Source: BM003 sp963699835 (GTDB lineage: Bacteria; Pseudomonadota; Gammaproteobacteria; Steroidobacterales; BM003). From it: 64,000 bases of DNA. The notes below the pieces were generated by a model. It searched no databases. It saw only the letters and a list, made by a program, of their open reading frames with translations, and was not told the DNA's origin. The stretch is from positions 62,001 to 126,000 of the forward strand of contig CAVOVJ010000013.1 of assembly GCA_963699835.1 (NCBI GenBank), read 5' to 3'. Shown piece after piece: positions 1 through 9,512 of the stretch. The position numbers and the translations under genes were made by a program. Each line of letters opens with the position of its first letter. Positions within the stretch are counted from its first letter, which is position 1.

Positions 1-2
1 CG

Positions 3-1175
3 CCGTCCTGCTGGAGCGAGGGTAAGCCACTGTGCGATCCGTTCGCTAGCGATCCGATCCTGTTTACGATCACTGCGCAAAATTATTCGGACCATGCCGA
101 CAAGTTGTCGCCAGGTCAGATCGCGCTGCTGCAGCGCTATCCCGACACGTACAAGATGAATGTGTACAAGTCGAGACGCACGGCCGGGTACCCGCAGGAC
201 GTCTATGACAGGATCAAGGCCAATGCGACGACCGTTGAAATGGTCCAGGGCGGTAACGGGCTGGTCAATCTCGCCTCGGATACGCCTTTCCCGATCCCGC
301 AGAGTGGCCTGGAAGTCATCTGGAATCACATCATCCGCTATCGCGGCGGCAGTGTCCGGCGGACTTATACCCAGATTCCGATGCAGGCCAACGGCAATTT
401 TGCGCCGGTGCAGTTCCAGGATCAGATTACATTCGCCAGCTACATGTCTGAGCAGGTTGAACCAAACCGTTTGTTCTTCTACAAACAGTCGATTCAGGCT
501 CCGGCTCGTCTCGAGGGCAACGTGCTGCTGGTGCATGAGAACATCGATCAGGTCAAAGAACCGCGTGCGGCGTGGGTCTATAACGCCGGCCAGCGCCGTG
601 TGCGGCGTGCCCCTGACGTTGCCTACGACGGCCCCGGCACAGGCTCCGACGGCCTGCGCACCGCCGACGATCTCGACATGTACAACGGCGCACCGGACCG
701 CTATGACTGGAAGCTGATCGGCAAGCAGGAGATGTACATCGGCTCGAACTCGTACAAACTTGCCGACAAGAGTCTCAAGTACAAGGACATATTAAAGGCG
801 GGCCATACCAATCCCGATCTTCTGCGCTTCGAATTGCGCCGGGTCTGGGTGGTCGAAGCAACGCTGAAGCCGGGTGCGCGTCACATCTATGCCCGCCGCG
901 TGTTCTTCGTCGATGAAGATACGTGGCAGATCGCGGTCGGCGATCTGTACGACAGTCGCGGCGAGTTGTGGCGGGTAAAGGAAGCCCACTCGAATTTGCA
1001 TTTCGAGTCGCAGGTGCCGTGGTATGCGATGGAGGTCAGCTACGATCTCGTTTCGGGCCGCTACTTGCCGATTGGCCTGGATAACGAGATTCCGGGTTAT
1101 ACGTACGAGTGGAATTACAAGGCTTCGCCAAAAGAATATACGCCCGCAGCATTGCGGCGCGCAGGTGTCCGTTGA
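3..1175 (+). CDS. DUF1329 family envelope protein (5' end outside window)
   Basis: The reading frame is open from the left edge, so the N-terminus and any signal peptide are missing; the visible part is about 390 residues. It carries the hallmarks of DUF1329: a DPF..DP.LFTITAQN segment, then KLSPGQIALLQRYP, a YKSRRTAGYPQDVYD stretch, and a C-terminal half with ARRVFFVDEDTWQI and a YDSRGELWRVKEAH strand. This family is exported and distantly related to the LolA/LolB lipoprotein-carrier fold, so a role in carrying a hydrophobic ligand in the periplasm is plausible but inferred. The next two genes (Ycf48-like, MMPL transporter) are its usual companions; a DUF1302 gene often lies upstream and would be outside the window. 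A later TTG at 105 is in frame but is not a credible start because the conserved sequence continues upstream of it. Confidence 0.9.
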   Translation, partial: PSCWSEGKPLCDPFASDPILFTITAQNYSDHADKLSPGQIALLQRYPDTYKMNVYKSRRTAGYPQDVYDRIKANATTVEMVQGGNGLVNLASDTPFPIPQSGLEVIWNHIIRYRGGSVRRTYTQIPMQANGNFAPVQFQDQITFASYMSEQVEPNRLFFYKQSIQAPARLEGNVLLVHENIDQVKEPRAAWVYNAGQRRVRRAPDVAYDGPGTGSDGLRTADDLDMYNGAPDRYDWKLIGKQEMYIGSNSYKLADKSLKYKDILKAGHTNPDLLRFELRRVWVVEATLKPGARHIYARRVFFVDEDTWQIAVGDLYDSRGELWRVKEAHSNLHFESQVPWYAMEVSYDLVSGRYLPIGLDNEIPGYTYEWNYKASPKEYTPAALRRAGVR

Positions 1176-1214
1176 TGAGCATCCGCTCTCGCGCAGCCTG
1201 AAAAAATGGAACGA

Positions 1215-1238
1215 GTGGCCCGCCTGATGGCGGGTCAC
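1215..1238 (+). terminator. Terminator-like hairpin after the DUF1329 gene
   Basis: A 10-bp stem (1215-1224 against 1229-1238, one G-T wobble) closes on a TGAT loop, 40 bases after the DUF1329 stop. There is no clear T-run behind it, so it may only be a partial terminator or an mRNA-stabilising hairpin that separates DUF1329 from the downstream Ycf48-like/MMPL pair. Confidence 0.4.
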
Positions 1239-1288
1239 TTGTATCCTCGACAGACACTCATTACAACATTCTGCCTCTGGGGGGACCT

Positions 1289-2499
1289 ATGACAGACGGC
1301 CTGCTGTTCGGGCAGTTTCGCAGCTTGAAACTCACTGCCACCTCGCGACTCGGCGGCCTTGCACTGGTCCTGCTCGGCTCACTTTTTTCGTTAGCAGGCA
1401 CTTGCTCAGGACCCCAGTGACTTCAATTACTTACCGACTGTTCCGACCGACGAGGCGCACGAAGGCCTGCTACTCGACATCGTTCGCGCCGGCACCCGGA
1501 TCGTCGCCGTCGGTGAACGCGGCTACGTGGTCTACTCGGACGATGAGGGCGCAGACCTGGAAGCAAGGCGCGGTCCCGGTCTCGCAGACTCTGACCGCGG
1601 TCACGTTCGGTTCCGACAAGACCGGATGGGCCGTAGGTCACGAAGGCATCATTCTCCGTACCGATGACGGTGGTGAAAACTGGGCGTTGCAGTTCACGGG
1701 ATATGAGGCGTCGAAACTGGAACTGGTTCTTGGTGAACGCCGGCTGGAGCGGGCACGCGCAGCCGTTGAAGAGGCGCGCAGCGCAGGCGCGGAAGATCTC
1801 GAGGATCTCGAGTATGCGGTCGAGGACGCCGAGATCGCGCTCGAGTCGATCCAGACCGCTATCGACGACGGTCCGTCCAACCCGTTCCTGGATGTCTGGT
1901 TTGCCGACGAAAAGATCGGCGTCGCGGTCGGGTCGTACGGAATGATTTTCCGAACGCTAAACGGCGGCGAAACCTGGGAGGCCTGGAGCGAACATATCTC
2001 CAATCCCGATGGTTTCCATTATTACAGTCTCGACAGTAGCGCTGACGGCACCCTTATTCTGGCTGGCGAGCAGGGCCTGTTGTACCGTTCGCGGGACAAG
2101 GGAAAGGAATGGGAGCGTTTGCCGACACCCTATGCCGGTTCGTTTTTCGGCGTTCTGCCGGGTGATCGCGGCAGCAGTCCCTTCATCCTTATTTTCGGTT
2201 TGCGCGGGAATATTTTCAGATCTGGTGACGACGGCGACAGCTGGTCGCCGGTTTCCACCGGCTCCGAGCTCGCCTTGTTTGGCGGAGCAACGCTGAATGA
2301 TGGTGCCGTGGTTCTGGTCGGTAATTCCGGAATCGTTTTGCGAAGCACCGATGGCGGTGTGACATTCTCGAGTCATATTCGGGCGGAACGGTTGCCAAAT
2401 AGCGCGGTGGTCGAAAATGGCAACGGCAATCTGGTTCTGACCGGGCGCGGTGGCGTCGAGGTCGTGACTGCCGACGGCAAAGACACGAAGGGCGGCTGA
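1289..2499 (+). CDS. Ycf48-like beta-propeller protein, exported (two frameshifts)
   Basis: The product is a Ycf48/photosystem II stability-factor-like propeller built from BNR-type blades (GWAVGHEGIILRTDDGGENW, VAVGSYGMIFRTLNGGETW, VLVGNSGIVLRSTDGGVTF). The ATG at 1289 follows a strong GGGGGGA ribosome site and encodes a hydrophobic signal peptide (GGLALVLLGSLFSLAGT). The coding frame then shifts near 1402 to AQDPSDFNYLPTVPTDEAHEG, and shifts again near 1545-1550 into the main frame (QTWKQGAVPVSQTLTAV) that runs to the stop. Reading across both shifts restores a normal exported protein of about 400 residues. Residues around 110-165 form a charged, heptad-like insert (ERRLERARAAVEEARS and following) between blades, likely a coiled coil. 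The MMPL gene starts 1 base after the stop. The function is probably assembly or support of the neighbouring transporter, which is inference. Confidence 0.85.
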
Positions 2500-2500
2500 C

Positions 2501-4886
2501 ATGAAAGAATCGACAAAAGAAGTTCTGAGCCATCCGGTTTCCCAGGCGGAGCCATTCGTCGAGAACTTGTTTTTTAACTACCGCGCCGTCTGGTTGCTGT
2601 TTTTTCTGGCGTTGACCGTTTTCTTCGGTTATCACGCCTCGAAGATTCAGCCGGATGCGAGTTTCGAGAAGATGATTCCGACCTCGCATCCCTACATCGA
2701 GAATTTCCTCGAGAATCGCGACGCGTTGTCGGCGCTGGGTAACACGGTGCGGATTATCGTTGAGACGACCGAGGGAGACATATTTACGGCTGACTTCCAG
2801 GACACGCTGAAAAAGGTCACGGACGAGGTCTTTTACGTGGCAGGCGTCGATCGCGGCAACCTGCAGTCATTGTGGACGCCGAACGTACGCTGGAGTGAGG
2901 TGACGGAGGAGGGTTTTCGCGGCGGTGCCGTGGTGCCTGACAGTTATGACGGATCCGAGCAGAGCCTCGAGTTGCTGCGCACGAATGTACTGAAATCCGG
3001 AACAGGTGGGGCGGCTGGTCGCAAATAATTTCCAGTCGACTATCGTACTGGCGCCGCTCGTCGATATTGATGCCGCAACCGGCGAGCGGCTGGACTATCG
3101 CAAACTGTCCGCTGACCTCGAAACGCTGGTGCGCGACAAGTACCAGACGGACAAGATCAAGATTCATATCGTCGGATTCGCGAAGGTCGTCGGTGACCTG
3201 ATCGAGGGCGCGAGCCAGGTTGCGGTGTTTTTCGGTATCGCATTCCTGATAACGATGGTTCTGCTGTTCATTTACTCGCGATGTCCGTTCGCCACGGCGG
3301 TGCCGCTGATCTGTTCCACCGTTGCGGTGATCTGGCAACTGGGATTGCTGCGGACGCTCGGATTCGGCCTCGATCCTTACTCGATGCTGGTGCCGTTCCT
3401 GGTCTTTGCAATCGGTATCAGTCACGGCGTGCAGATGATCAACAATATCGCGATCGCCTGCGCCGGTGGCTCCACATCGCTCGAAGCGGCGCGCAGCGCT
3501 TTTCGCAAGCTCTATCTTCCCGGACTGGTCGCTCTGGTCAGCGACGGCATCGGGTTTTTGACGCTGCGAGTAATCGACATCCCGGTCATCAAGGAACTGG
3601 CATTGACCGCCAGTCTCGGCATCGCAGTGTTGATCGTGACCAACCTGTTGCTGCTGCCAATGCTGATGTCCTATGTAGGCGTTACCGAGTCGGGCAAGCG
3701 TTTCTATCAGTCGCGCCGTGGCAAAGTGCAGCCGTTATGGAAAGCCGTAAGCGCCTTTGCCGACAGCGGCCCGGCAAAAGTGGCCATCGGCATTGCTGTC
3801 CTGCTGGCGATCGGCGGTTTCTATGTCAGCAAGGATCTCAAGATCGGCGATCTGGATCCGGGAGCGCCGGAACTGCGCCCGGATTCGCGCTACAACCTCG
3901 ATAACGCTTACCTGACCCAGAATTATTCGACCAGTACCGACGTTTTCGTGGTCATGGTGCAGACCGAGCCACAGCAGTGTGGTGCCTGGGAGGTCGTATC
4001 GGCGGTCGACCGCTTCGAAGCCGTGATGAACAATGTCGAAGGGGTGCAGAGTGTCGTCTCGCTGGTTACTATCGCAAAGCTGGTCAATTCAGCAATGAAC
4101 GAGGGCAACCTTAAATGGGCGGCATTGAGCCGCAACCGCTTCGTGTTGAATAACTCCCTCGGCAACGTCCAGAGTCCGCTGATCAACACTGATTGCAGCA
4201 TGGCTGCCGCGCTGGTCTTTCTCGACGACCACAAGGCGGAGACGCTGGAGAGGGTGACCGCGGCGGCGGAGGCGTTTGCCGAGAAATACAACACAGACGC
4301 GGTTAGATTCGAGCTTGCTGCCGGAAACTCGGGTGTCGAGGCTTCGACAAACTCGGTGATCGGCAAGGCTCAGTACCAGATGCTGATGTGGGTCTATGCA
4401 GTCGTGAGTTTGCTGTGCTGGCTGACTTTCCGCTCGGTCAAGGTCGTGTTGTGCATCATCCTGCCGCTGGCGCTGACCTCGTTGCTTGGCCAGGCACTGA
4501 TGGCCATGATCGGCATTGGTGTGAAGGTCGCAACGCTGCCGGTCATTGCGCTCGGCGTGGGTATCGGCGTCGATTACGGCATCTATATATACAGCCGATT
4601 GCAGGGTTACCTCGAGCGCGGCATGACCTTGCGTGAGGGTTATTACAAGACCTTGCGGACCACCGGCACCGCCGTAGCATTCACCGGTCTGACGCTGGCA
4701 ATCGGTGTCGGTACATGGATATTCTCGCCGATCAAGTTCCAGGCGGATATGGGCCTGATGCTCACATTCATGTTCCTGTGGAATATGCTTGGCGCGCTGG
4801 TGTTGTTGCCGGCGCTGGTTCGCATCCTCGTCAACCCGGACAAGAAGCTGGCGAGACTGCACGACGGTCAACCGGCGACGGCCTGA
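2501..4886 (+). CDS. MMPL/RND-superfamily transporter (one frameshift)
   Basis: This is an inner-membrane RND-type exporter of the MMPL group, about 795 residues once repaired. The first part (2501 to about 3005) gives a transmembrane segment (AVWLLFFLALTVFFGYHASK) and the first periplasmic loop (DASFEKMIPTSHPYIENFLE). The frame shifts at about 3003-3012 in a G-rich stretch, where LKSGT should join VGRLVANNFQSTIVLAPLVD. The rest shows two blocks of five or six membrane helices around a second large periplasmic loop, with the family motif VFAIGISHGVQMINN in the first block and ALGVGIGVDYGIYIYSRLQG in the second. The substrate is unknown; with DUF1329 and Ycf48-like partners, export or import of a lipid-like compound is likely. 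The gene starts immediately after the Ycf48-like stop, so the two are surely co-transcribed. Confidence 0.88.
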
Positions 4887-5085
4887 GCTCGCGCGGCTCG
4901 GCCCGGTCTGAAGGCTCGCTGCCGGGTTGGCGACGAGCTTGGTCCGGTGCCGGCCGGCAACCCGGCGCCGGCCGCCGATGCCCGGTACTGGTGCCCGGAA
5001 GCGGGCCGGCGCAGAGGTGGTGAGAAGCGGGACTGGCGCGGAGCGTGTTTCTCAACGTAACCCCGCCACACCGGGCAAGATTTTT

Positions 5086-5100
5086 GCCCCGTCCCGGGGC
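5086..5100 (+). terminator. Short GC-rich hairpin, possible weak terminator
   Basis: Six perfect base pairs (GCCCCG at 5086-5091, CGGGGC at 5095-5100) enclose a TCC loop. The following bases GGTTTCTG make a poor U-tract, so termination of the MMPL transcript here is only a possibility. Confidence 0.3.
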
Positions 5101-5223
5101 GGTTTCTGCCGCTGACCACAAAATCCCAGTGCTGGCGCGCTGTTGCGCTTGCCGCGGTCGCTTGGGCCTGACTGACCGGACCGCCGCGACCGCCAAATGG
5201 GATTACTCGGTCCGAGATTTCTC

Positions 5224-5251
5224 TTGACATGGTGCATGGCAGCAATACACT
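5224..5251 (+). promoter_or_regulatory. Sigma-70-type promoter for the TetR gene
   Basis: A perfect -35 box TTGACA at 5224-5229 is followed after 16 bases by TACACT at 5246-5251 as the -10 box. The start of transcription would fall near 5258, inside the inverted repeat described separately. Confidence 0.6.
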
Positions 5252-5253
5252 TG

Positions 5254-5268
5254 CTTGTCGCTAACAAG
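5254..5268. promoter_or_regulatory. Inverted repeat, candidate TetR operator
   Basis: CTTGT-CGCTA-ACAAG is a perfect 5-bp inverted repeat with a 5-base centre placed just downstream of the -10 box, over the expected transcription start and 17 bases before the regulator's start codon. That position fits autorepression by the TetR-family protein encoded next. The assignment is from position and symmetry only. Confidence 0.5.
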
Positions 5269-5285
5269 TTTAGGCGCGAGCACAT

Positions 5286-5948
5286 TTGAGTCACGATACC
5301 AGCACCGAAGTTCGTCCCCGGTCGCGTACGCAGGCCGAGCGCGCCGCGTTGTCCGACCGACTAATGACCGAAGCGGCGATCCACTTGCTCGTTACCCAGG
5401 GCGTCGGTGGCACGACATTGAAGGCGATCGGAGAGCAGTCCGGTTACAGCCGCGGTCTGGCCACTCACCGGTTCGGGTCCAAGGCCGGGCTGTTCCGCCA
5501 CGTTCTGCGCCATGTTTCCGCGGAATGGGTTACCCGTGTCGACCAGGCGGTCGGTCAGCAGATCGGCATCGATGCGCTGACGGCCGTCGTCGATGTTCAA
5601 TACCATTTCATCAAGGATGCGCCGGAGAAGCTGCGCGCCATGCACATTCTGTGGATGGCCTCCGGTGACCCGGCGTCGGAATTCAAAACCAATGTCGCGG
5701 ACGTGCACCGGGCCCAGCGCTCGGATGTCCAGCGCTGGGTCGAATTGGGGCAGAAGGACGGTATCGTCCGCCCCGAAATTTGTGCCGCGCGGGTCTCCGA
5801 GCAATTCGTAGCGCTGCTCCTTGGTATTGCGTTTCAGTGGCTGGTGAACCCGCAGATGCCGCTATACGAAATGCACGAGGCGCTCAAACGCGAAATCAAG
5901 TTTCTACTCACGCCGCCGGGCAACCATGACCGCGCGGCCGCATCGTGA
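5286..5948 (+). CDS. TetR/AcrR family transcriptional regulator
   Basis: A 220-residue one-component regulator. The N-terminal helix-turn-helix is clear (AAIHLLVTQGVGGTTLKAIG, then QSGYSRGLATHRFGSKAGLF), followed by an all-helical ligand-binding and dimerisation domain. The start is a TTG at 5286 after AGGCGCGAG, about 28 bases downstream of the predicted transcription start; no earlier in-frame start fits. It stands 42 bases before the thiolase gene on the same strand, so it probably controls the beta-oxidation cassette as well as itself. Its ligand is likely an acyl-CoA or a related degradation intermediate, which is inferred from context. Confidence 0.88.
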   Translation: MSHDTSTEVRPRSRTQAERAALSDRLMTEAAIHLLVTQGVGGTTLKAIGEQSGYSRGLATHRFGSKAGLFRHVLRHVSAEWVTRVDQAVGQQIGIDALTAVVDVQYHFIKDAPEKLRAMHILWMASGDPASEFKTNVADVHRAQRSDVQRWVELGQKDGIVRPEICAARVSEQFVALLLGIAFQWLVNPQMPLYEMHEALKREIKFLLTPPGNHDRAAAS

Positions 5949-5990
5949 GCATTTGCCACGACAGCTATTGCAACACAGGGACTGTAAACC

Positions 5991-7199
5991 ATGACTGAAG
6001 CATACATTTACGATCACGTTAGAACGCCGCGGGGCAAAGGCAAAGCCGACGGGGCGCTGCACGAGGTAACTCCCGTAGAACTGGCGAGTCAGGCATTGCG
6101 CGCGATCCGCGATCGCAACGAGCTCGACACCTCGGTCGTCGATGACGTCGTGCTCGGCTGTGTCTCGCCGGTCGGCGAACAGGGCGCGGATATTGCGCGG
6201 GTCGCGGCACTGAATGCGGATTACGCCGAGTCGGTGCCGGGCAAGCAGATCAATCGCTTTTGCGCGTCGGGTCTGGAGGCGGTCAATACCGCGGCAGCAC
6301 AGGTCATGTCGGGGCAGTCGGACATGGTCATCGGCGGCGGCGTCGAGGCGATGTCACGGGTTCCGATGGGCTCGGATGGCGGTGCCTGGCCGACCGACCC
6401 ACAGGTCGCGCAGAAGCTCTACTTCGTTCCGCAGGGCATCAGCGCGGACCTGATTGCGACCAGGTTCGGTTTTAGTCGCAAAGATCTCGACAAGTATGCC
6501 GCGGAGAGCCAGCGCCGGGCGGCCCATGCCTGGGACGAGGGTTTTTTCCGGAAATCGGTTATTCCGGTCACGGACGTGATCGGTCAGGTACTTCTGGAGC
6601 AAGACGAAATCATGCGTCCGGGTACGACCGCTGAAGACCTGGGCCAGCTGCGCCCGGCGTTCCAAATGCCTGGCGAGCAGGCTGGATTCGATGCGGTGGC
6701 GATTCAGCGTTACCCGGATGTCGAGGCCATCGACCATCGTCACACGGCCGGCAATTCGAGCGGCATCGTCGATGGCGCCGCGGCCGTGCTGGTCGGAAGC
6801 GGTGCGATTGGCGAGCAGTTGGGCATGAAGCCTCGGGCGCGGATCCGCGCCTTTGCATCAGTCGGCAGCGAGCCGACGATCATGCTGACCGGCCCCACGC
6901 CTGCCACCGAAAAAGTATTGAAGCGGGCGGGCATGACGACCTCGGACATCGACTTGTTCGAGCTCAATGAGGCTTTTGCCGCGGTCGTGTTGCGTTATAT
7001 GCAGCAACTCGAACTCGATCCGGCCAAGGTGAACGTCAACGGGGGCGCGATTGCGATGGGTCATCCGCTCGGCGCGACCGGCGCGATGATCCTCGGCACG
7101 GTTCTGGACGAGATGGAGCGGCGCGATCTGAATACCGCACTCGCCACGTTGTGTATCGGCGCCGGCATGGGCACGGCCACGATCATCGAGCGCGTCTAG
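5991..7199 (+). CDS. Acetyl-CoA acyltransferase (thiolase)
   Basis: A 402-residue thiolase catalysing the last beta-oxidation step, cleavage of 3-ketoacyl-CoA to acetyl-CoA and a shortened acyl-CoA (or the reverse condensation). The nucleophilic Cys is at residue 91 in NRFCASGLEAVN, the catalytic His lies in NGGAIAMGHPLGATG, and the C-terminal Cys in TLCIGAGMGTA. The length and both thiolase halves are complete. It is followed by the hydratase/dehydrogenase gene after 76 bases, so the pair works like a fadA/fadB module in reversed gene order. FadA-like and AtoB-like subfamilies cannot be separated by eye. Confidence 0.93.
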   Translation: MTEAYIYDHVRTPRGKGKADGALHEVTPVELASQALRAIRDRNELDTSVVDDVVLGCVSPVGEQGADIARVAALNADYAESVPGKQINRFCASGLEAVNTAAAQVMSGQSDMVIGGGVEAMSRVPMGSDGGAWPTDPQVAQKLYFVPQGISADLIATRFGFSRKDLDKYAAESQRRAAHAWDEGFFRKSVIPVTDVIGQVLLEQDEIMRPGTTAEDLGQLRPAFQMPGEQAGFDAVAIQRYPDVEAIDHRHTAGNSSGIVDGAAAVLVGSGAIGEQLGMKPRARIRAFASVGSEPTIMLTGPTPATEKVLKRAGMTTSDIDLFELNEAFAAVVLRYMQQLELDPAKVNVNGGAIAMGHPLGATGAMILGTVLDEMERRDLNTALATLCIGAGMGTATIIERV

Positions 7200-7275
7200 C
7201 TTTCCCGGCCCGCACTGAACCGCGACAGCGGGTTATCGAACAGGTGTCCATCGGAACGGACAGAGGATTTGGATA

Positions 7276-9450
7276 ATGAGTAAAACGATACGATTTGAAG
7301 TTGCCGACGACGGTATTGCCACATTGACGATCGACGTGCCGGACCGTTCCATGAACGTGCTTACCCCGGAATTTCTCGACGATCTTGCTGAAGCCATTGA
7401 GAAAGTCGTTGCCGACGACGCCATCAAGGGCGCGTTGATTACCTCAGGCAAGAAGGCGTTCATTGCCGGGGCAGACCTCAAGGATTTGGTCACCGCCTAT
7501 GATCGCGGTGTTTCGGTCGGGGAGGGCTACGAGTGGAGTCAGCATCTGTCGAAACTGTATCGGCGGATGGAGACTTGCGGCAAGCCGTTTGTCGCAGCGA
7601 TCAACGGCACGGCGCTGGGTGGCGGACTCGAGCTGTGTCTGGCCTGCCATTACCGCGTCATGGTCGATGACCCCAGAGCCGTCGTGGGTTTGCCGGAGGT
7701 CCAGGTCGGTTTATTGCCAGGCGCTGGCGGCACCCAGCGGCTGCCGCGTTTGATCGGCCTGCGCGAGTCACTGCCGTTGATGCTCGAAGGCCGCCATGTG
7801 CGACCCGACAAGGCCCTGGCGCTCGGCATCGTCAACGAAGTCGTTCCCGCCGAGCAGTTGCTGGATGCGGCGAGACGCTGGCTGCAGGGTTCTCCCGACG
7901 CGGTTGCTCCGTGGGACAAAAAGGGATTTAAAGTACCGGGTGGCGCTGGCGCAATGAACCCGAAGTCCGTTGAGACTTTTATCGTCGGCAATGCGTTGCT
8001 TGCAGGTAAAACCCAGCACAACTATCCGGCACCCGAGGCGATCATGGCCTGCGTGTTCGAGGGTACGATTTTGCCGATTGACAAGGGCCTCCAGGTCGAG
8101 TCCAAGTACTTCGCGCAACTGGTGACAGGCGTGGTTGCGCGCAACATGATGCGCAGCCTGTTTGTAAACAAGACGGCAGCGGACAAACTGGTGCGGCGAC
8201 CGGCAGGTATCGAGCGCAGCAAGGTCGCAAAACTGGGCATTCTTGGTGCGGGCATGATGGGTGCAGGAATTGCCTATGTATCCGCGCGTGCCGGGATCCA
8301 GGTCGTCTTGCTGGATACCGACCAGGACAGCGCCGACCGCGGCAAGAACTACTCGCGCACGCTGCTGGAAAAAGCAAAAAAACGGGGCCGCATGACTGCA
8401 GACAAAGCCGAGGCAATGCTTGGTCTGATCAAAACGACGACCGACTATGCGGATCTCGAGGACTGTGATCTGGTGATCGAAGCGGTGTTTGAACATCGCG
8501 ACATAAAGGCCGAAGTAACCGCGAAAACCGAAGCGGTGATTCCCGAGACGGCAATCTTTGCGAGTAATACGTCGACGTTGCCGATCACCGGTCTTGCAGA
8601 GGCGTCAAAGCGCCCGCATAGCTTCATCGGTATCCATTTCTTTTCGCCGGTCGACAAGATGCCGCTGGTCGAGATCATCGTCGGTGAGAAGACGTCGCAG
8701 GAAGCGATTGCGCGGAGCATGGATTACGTCCAGCAAATCCGCAAAACGCCGGTCGTGGTCAACGACAGCCGCGGTTTTTACACCAGCCGCTGTTTTGGTA
8801 TGTATCCGAACGAAGGCATTACGATGCTCGCCGAGGGCGTAAACCCTGCGTTGATCGAGAATGCGGCGAAGATGGCCGGTATGCCGGTGGGTCCGCTGGC
8901 GGTATCCGACGAAGTAACGATCGAGTTGCAGTACAAGATCATGGCTCAGCATAAGAAGGATCTTGGCGACGCGTGGGTCAAGCCTTCGAGCTATGACGCC
9001 GTCACGCGCTTTGTCGAAGATCTGGATCGCAAGGGCAAGCGCTTTGGCAAGGGCTTTTACGACTATCCGGAAGGCGAGAAGAAACATTTGTGGCCGGAAC
9101 TCGGCGCGATTTTCCCGCTTGCGCCAGAGCAACCCACGGTGGAAGAAGTGCAGAAACGCCTGCTATACATACAGTCGCTCGAAACTGCGCGGTGTATCGA
9201 AGAGGGTGTCGTTACCGAAGCGGTCGATGCTGATATTGGTTCGATTCTCGGCTGGGGATTCCCGCCATGGACGGGTGGCACGATCTCGCTGATCGACACG
9301 ATCGGGATCGCGCGGTTTGTAGCGGAATGCGAGCGGCTTGCCGATACGTATGGCGAGCGTTTCAGACCCTCTGCCTGGCTGAAGGAAAAAGCGGAGAAAA
9401 ACGAGAGTTTTTACCGCGGAACCGCCGAAGACGCACGCTCCGCGGCGTAA
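7276..9450 (+). CDS. Enoyl-CoA hydratase / 3-hydroxyacyl-CoA dehydrogenase (FadB/FadJ-like)
   Basis: A 724-residue bifunctional beta-oxidation enzyme. The N-terminal crotonase domain (about residues 1-190) has AFIAGADLKDL, the oxyanion-hole region NGTALGGGLELCLACH, and a second acidic residue in VVGLPEVQVGLLPGAGGTQR. A linker precedes the NAD-binding Rossmann motif KLGILGAGMMGAGIAYVSAR near residue 320. The dehydrogenase catalytic His is in FIGIHFFSPVDKMPLVEII, and the C-terminal helical domain continues to the end. The start ATG follows GAGGATTTGGATA. Together with the thiolase before it and the acyl-CoA dehydrogenase after it, it forms a nearly complete oxidation cycle; no acyl-CoA ligase is present here. 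Confidence 0.93.
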   Translation: MSKTIRFEVADDGIATLTIDVPDRSMNVLTPEFLDDLAEAIEKVVADDAIKGALITSGKKAFIAGADLKDLVTAYDRGVSVGEGYEWSQHLSKLYRRMETCGKPFVAAINGTALGGGLELCLACHYRVMVDDPRAVVGLPEVQVGLLPGAGGTQRLPRLIGLRESLPLMLEGRHVRPDKALALGIVNEVVPAEQLLDAARRWLQGSPDAVAPWDKKGFKVPGGAGAMNPKSVETFIVGNALLAGKTQHNYPAPEAIMACVFEGTILPIDKGLQVESKYFAQLVTGVVARNMMRSLFVNKTAADKLVRRPAGIERSKVAKLGILGAGMMGAGIAYVSARAGIQVVLLDTDQDSADRGKNYSRTLLEKAKKRGRMTADKAEAMLGLIKTTTDYADLEDCDLVIEAVFEHRDIKAEVTAKTEAVIPETAIFASNTSTLPITGLAEASKRPHSFIGIHFFSPVDKMPLVEIIVGEKTSQEAIARSMDYVQQIRKTPVVVNDSRGFYTSRCFGMYPNEGITMLAEGVNPALIENAAKMAGMPVGPLAVSDEVTIELQYKIMAQHKKDLGDAWVKPSSYDAVTRFVEDLDRKGKRFGKGFYDYPEGEKKHLWPELGAIFPLAPEQPTVEEVQKRLLYIQSLETARCIEEGVVTEAVDADIGSILGWGFPPWTGGTISLIDTIGIARFVAECERLADTYGERFRPSAWLKEKAEKNESFYRGTAEDARSAA

Positions 9451-9512
9451 CAGGAACGGCGCGCGCGATCGCTGAGCGGCGCTTTTTTTCGATAGCACGA
9501 GGAACCAGACCG

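Larger units (their letters stand above)
4887..5285. other. Intergenic region between MMPL and TetR genes
   Basis: There is no convincing gene in these 399 bases. The first 200 are very GC-rich with repeated CCGG/GCCGGC motifs. A perfect GCCCCG/CGGGGC hairpin lies at 5086-5100, and the last 65 bases hold the promoter and inverted repeat for the TetR gene. Confidence 0.7.

Noticed and set aside
9451..9490. A T7 run after GC-rich sequence between the FadB-like and acyl-CoA dehydrogenase genes as a terminator
   Set aside because: Only a 4-bp pairing can be drawn before the T run, too weak for a stem; the gene pair is more likely co-transcribed.
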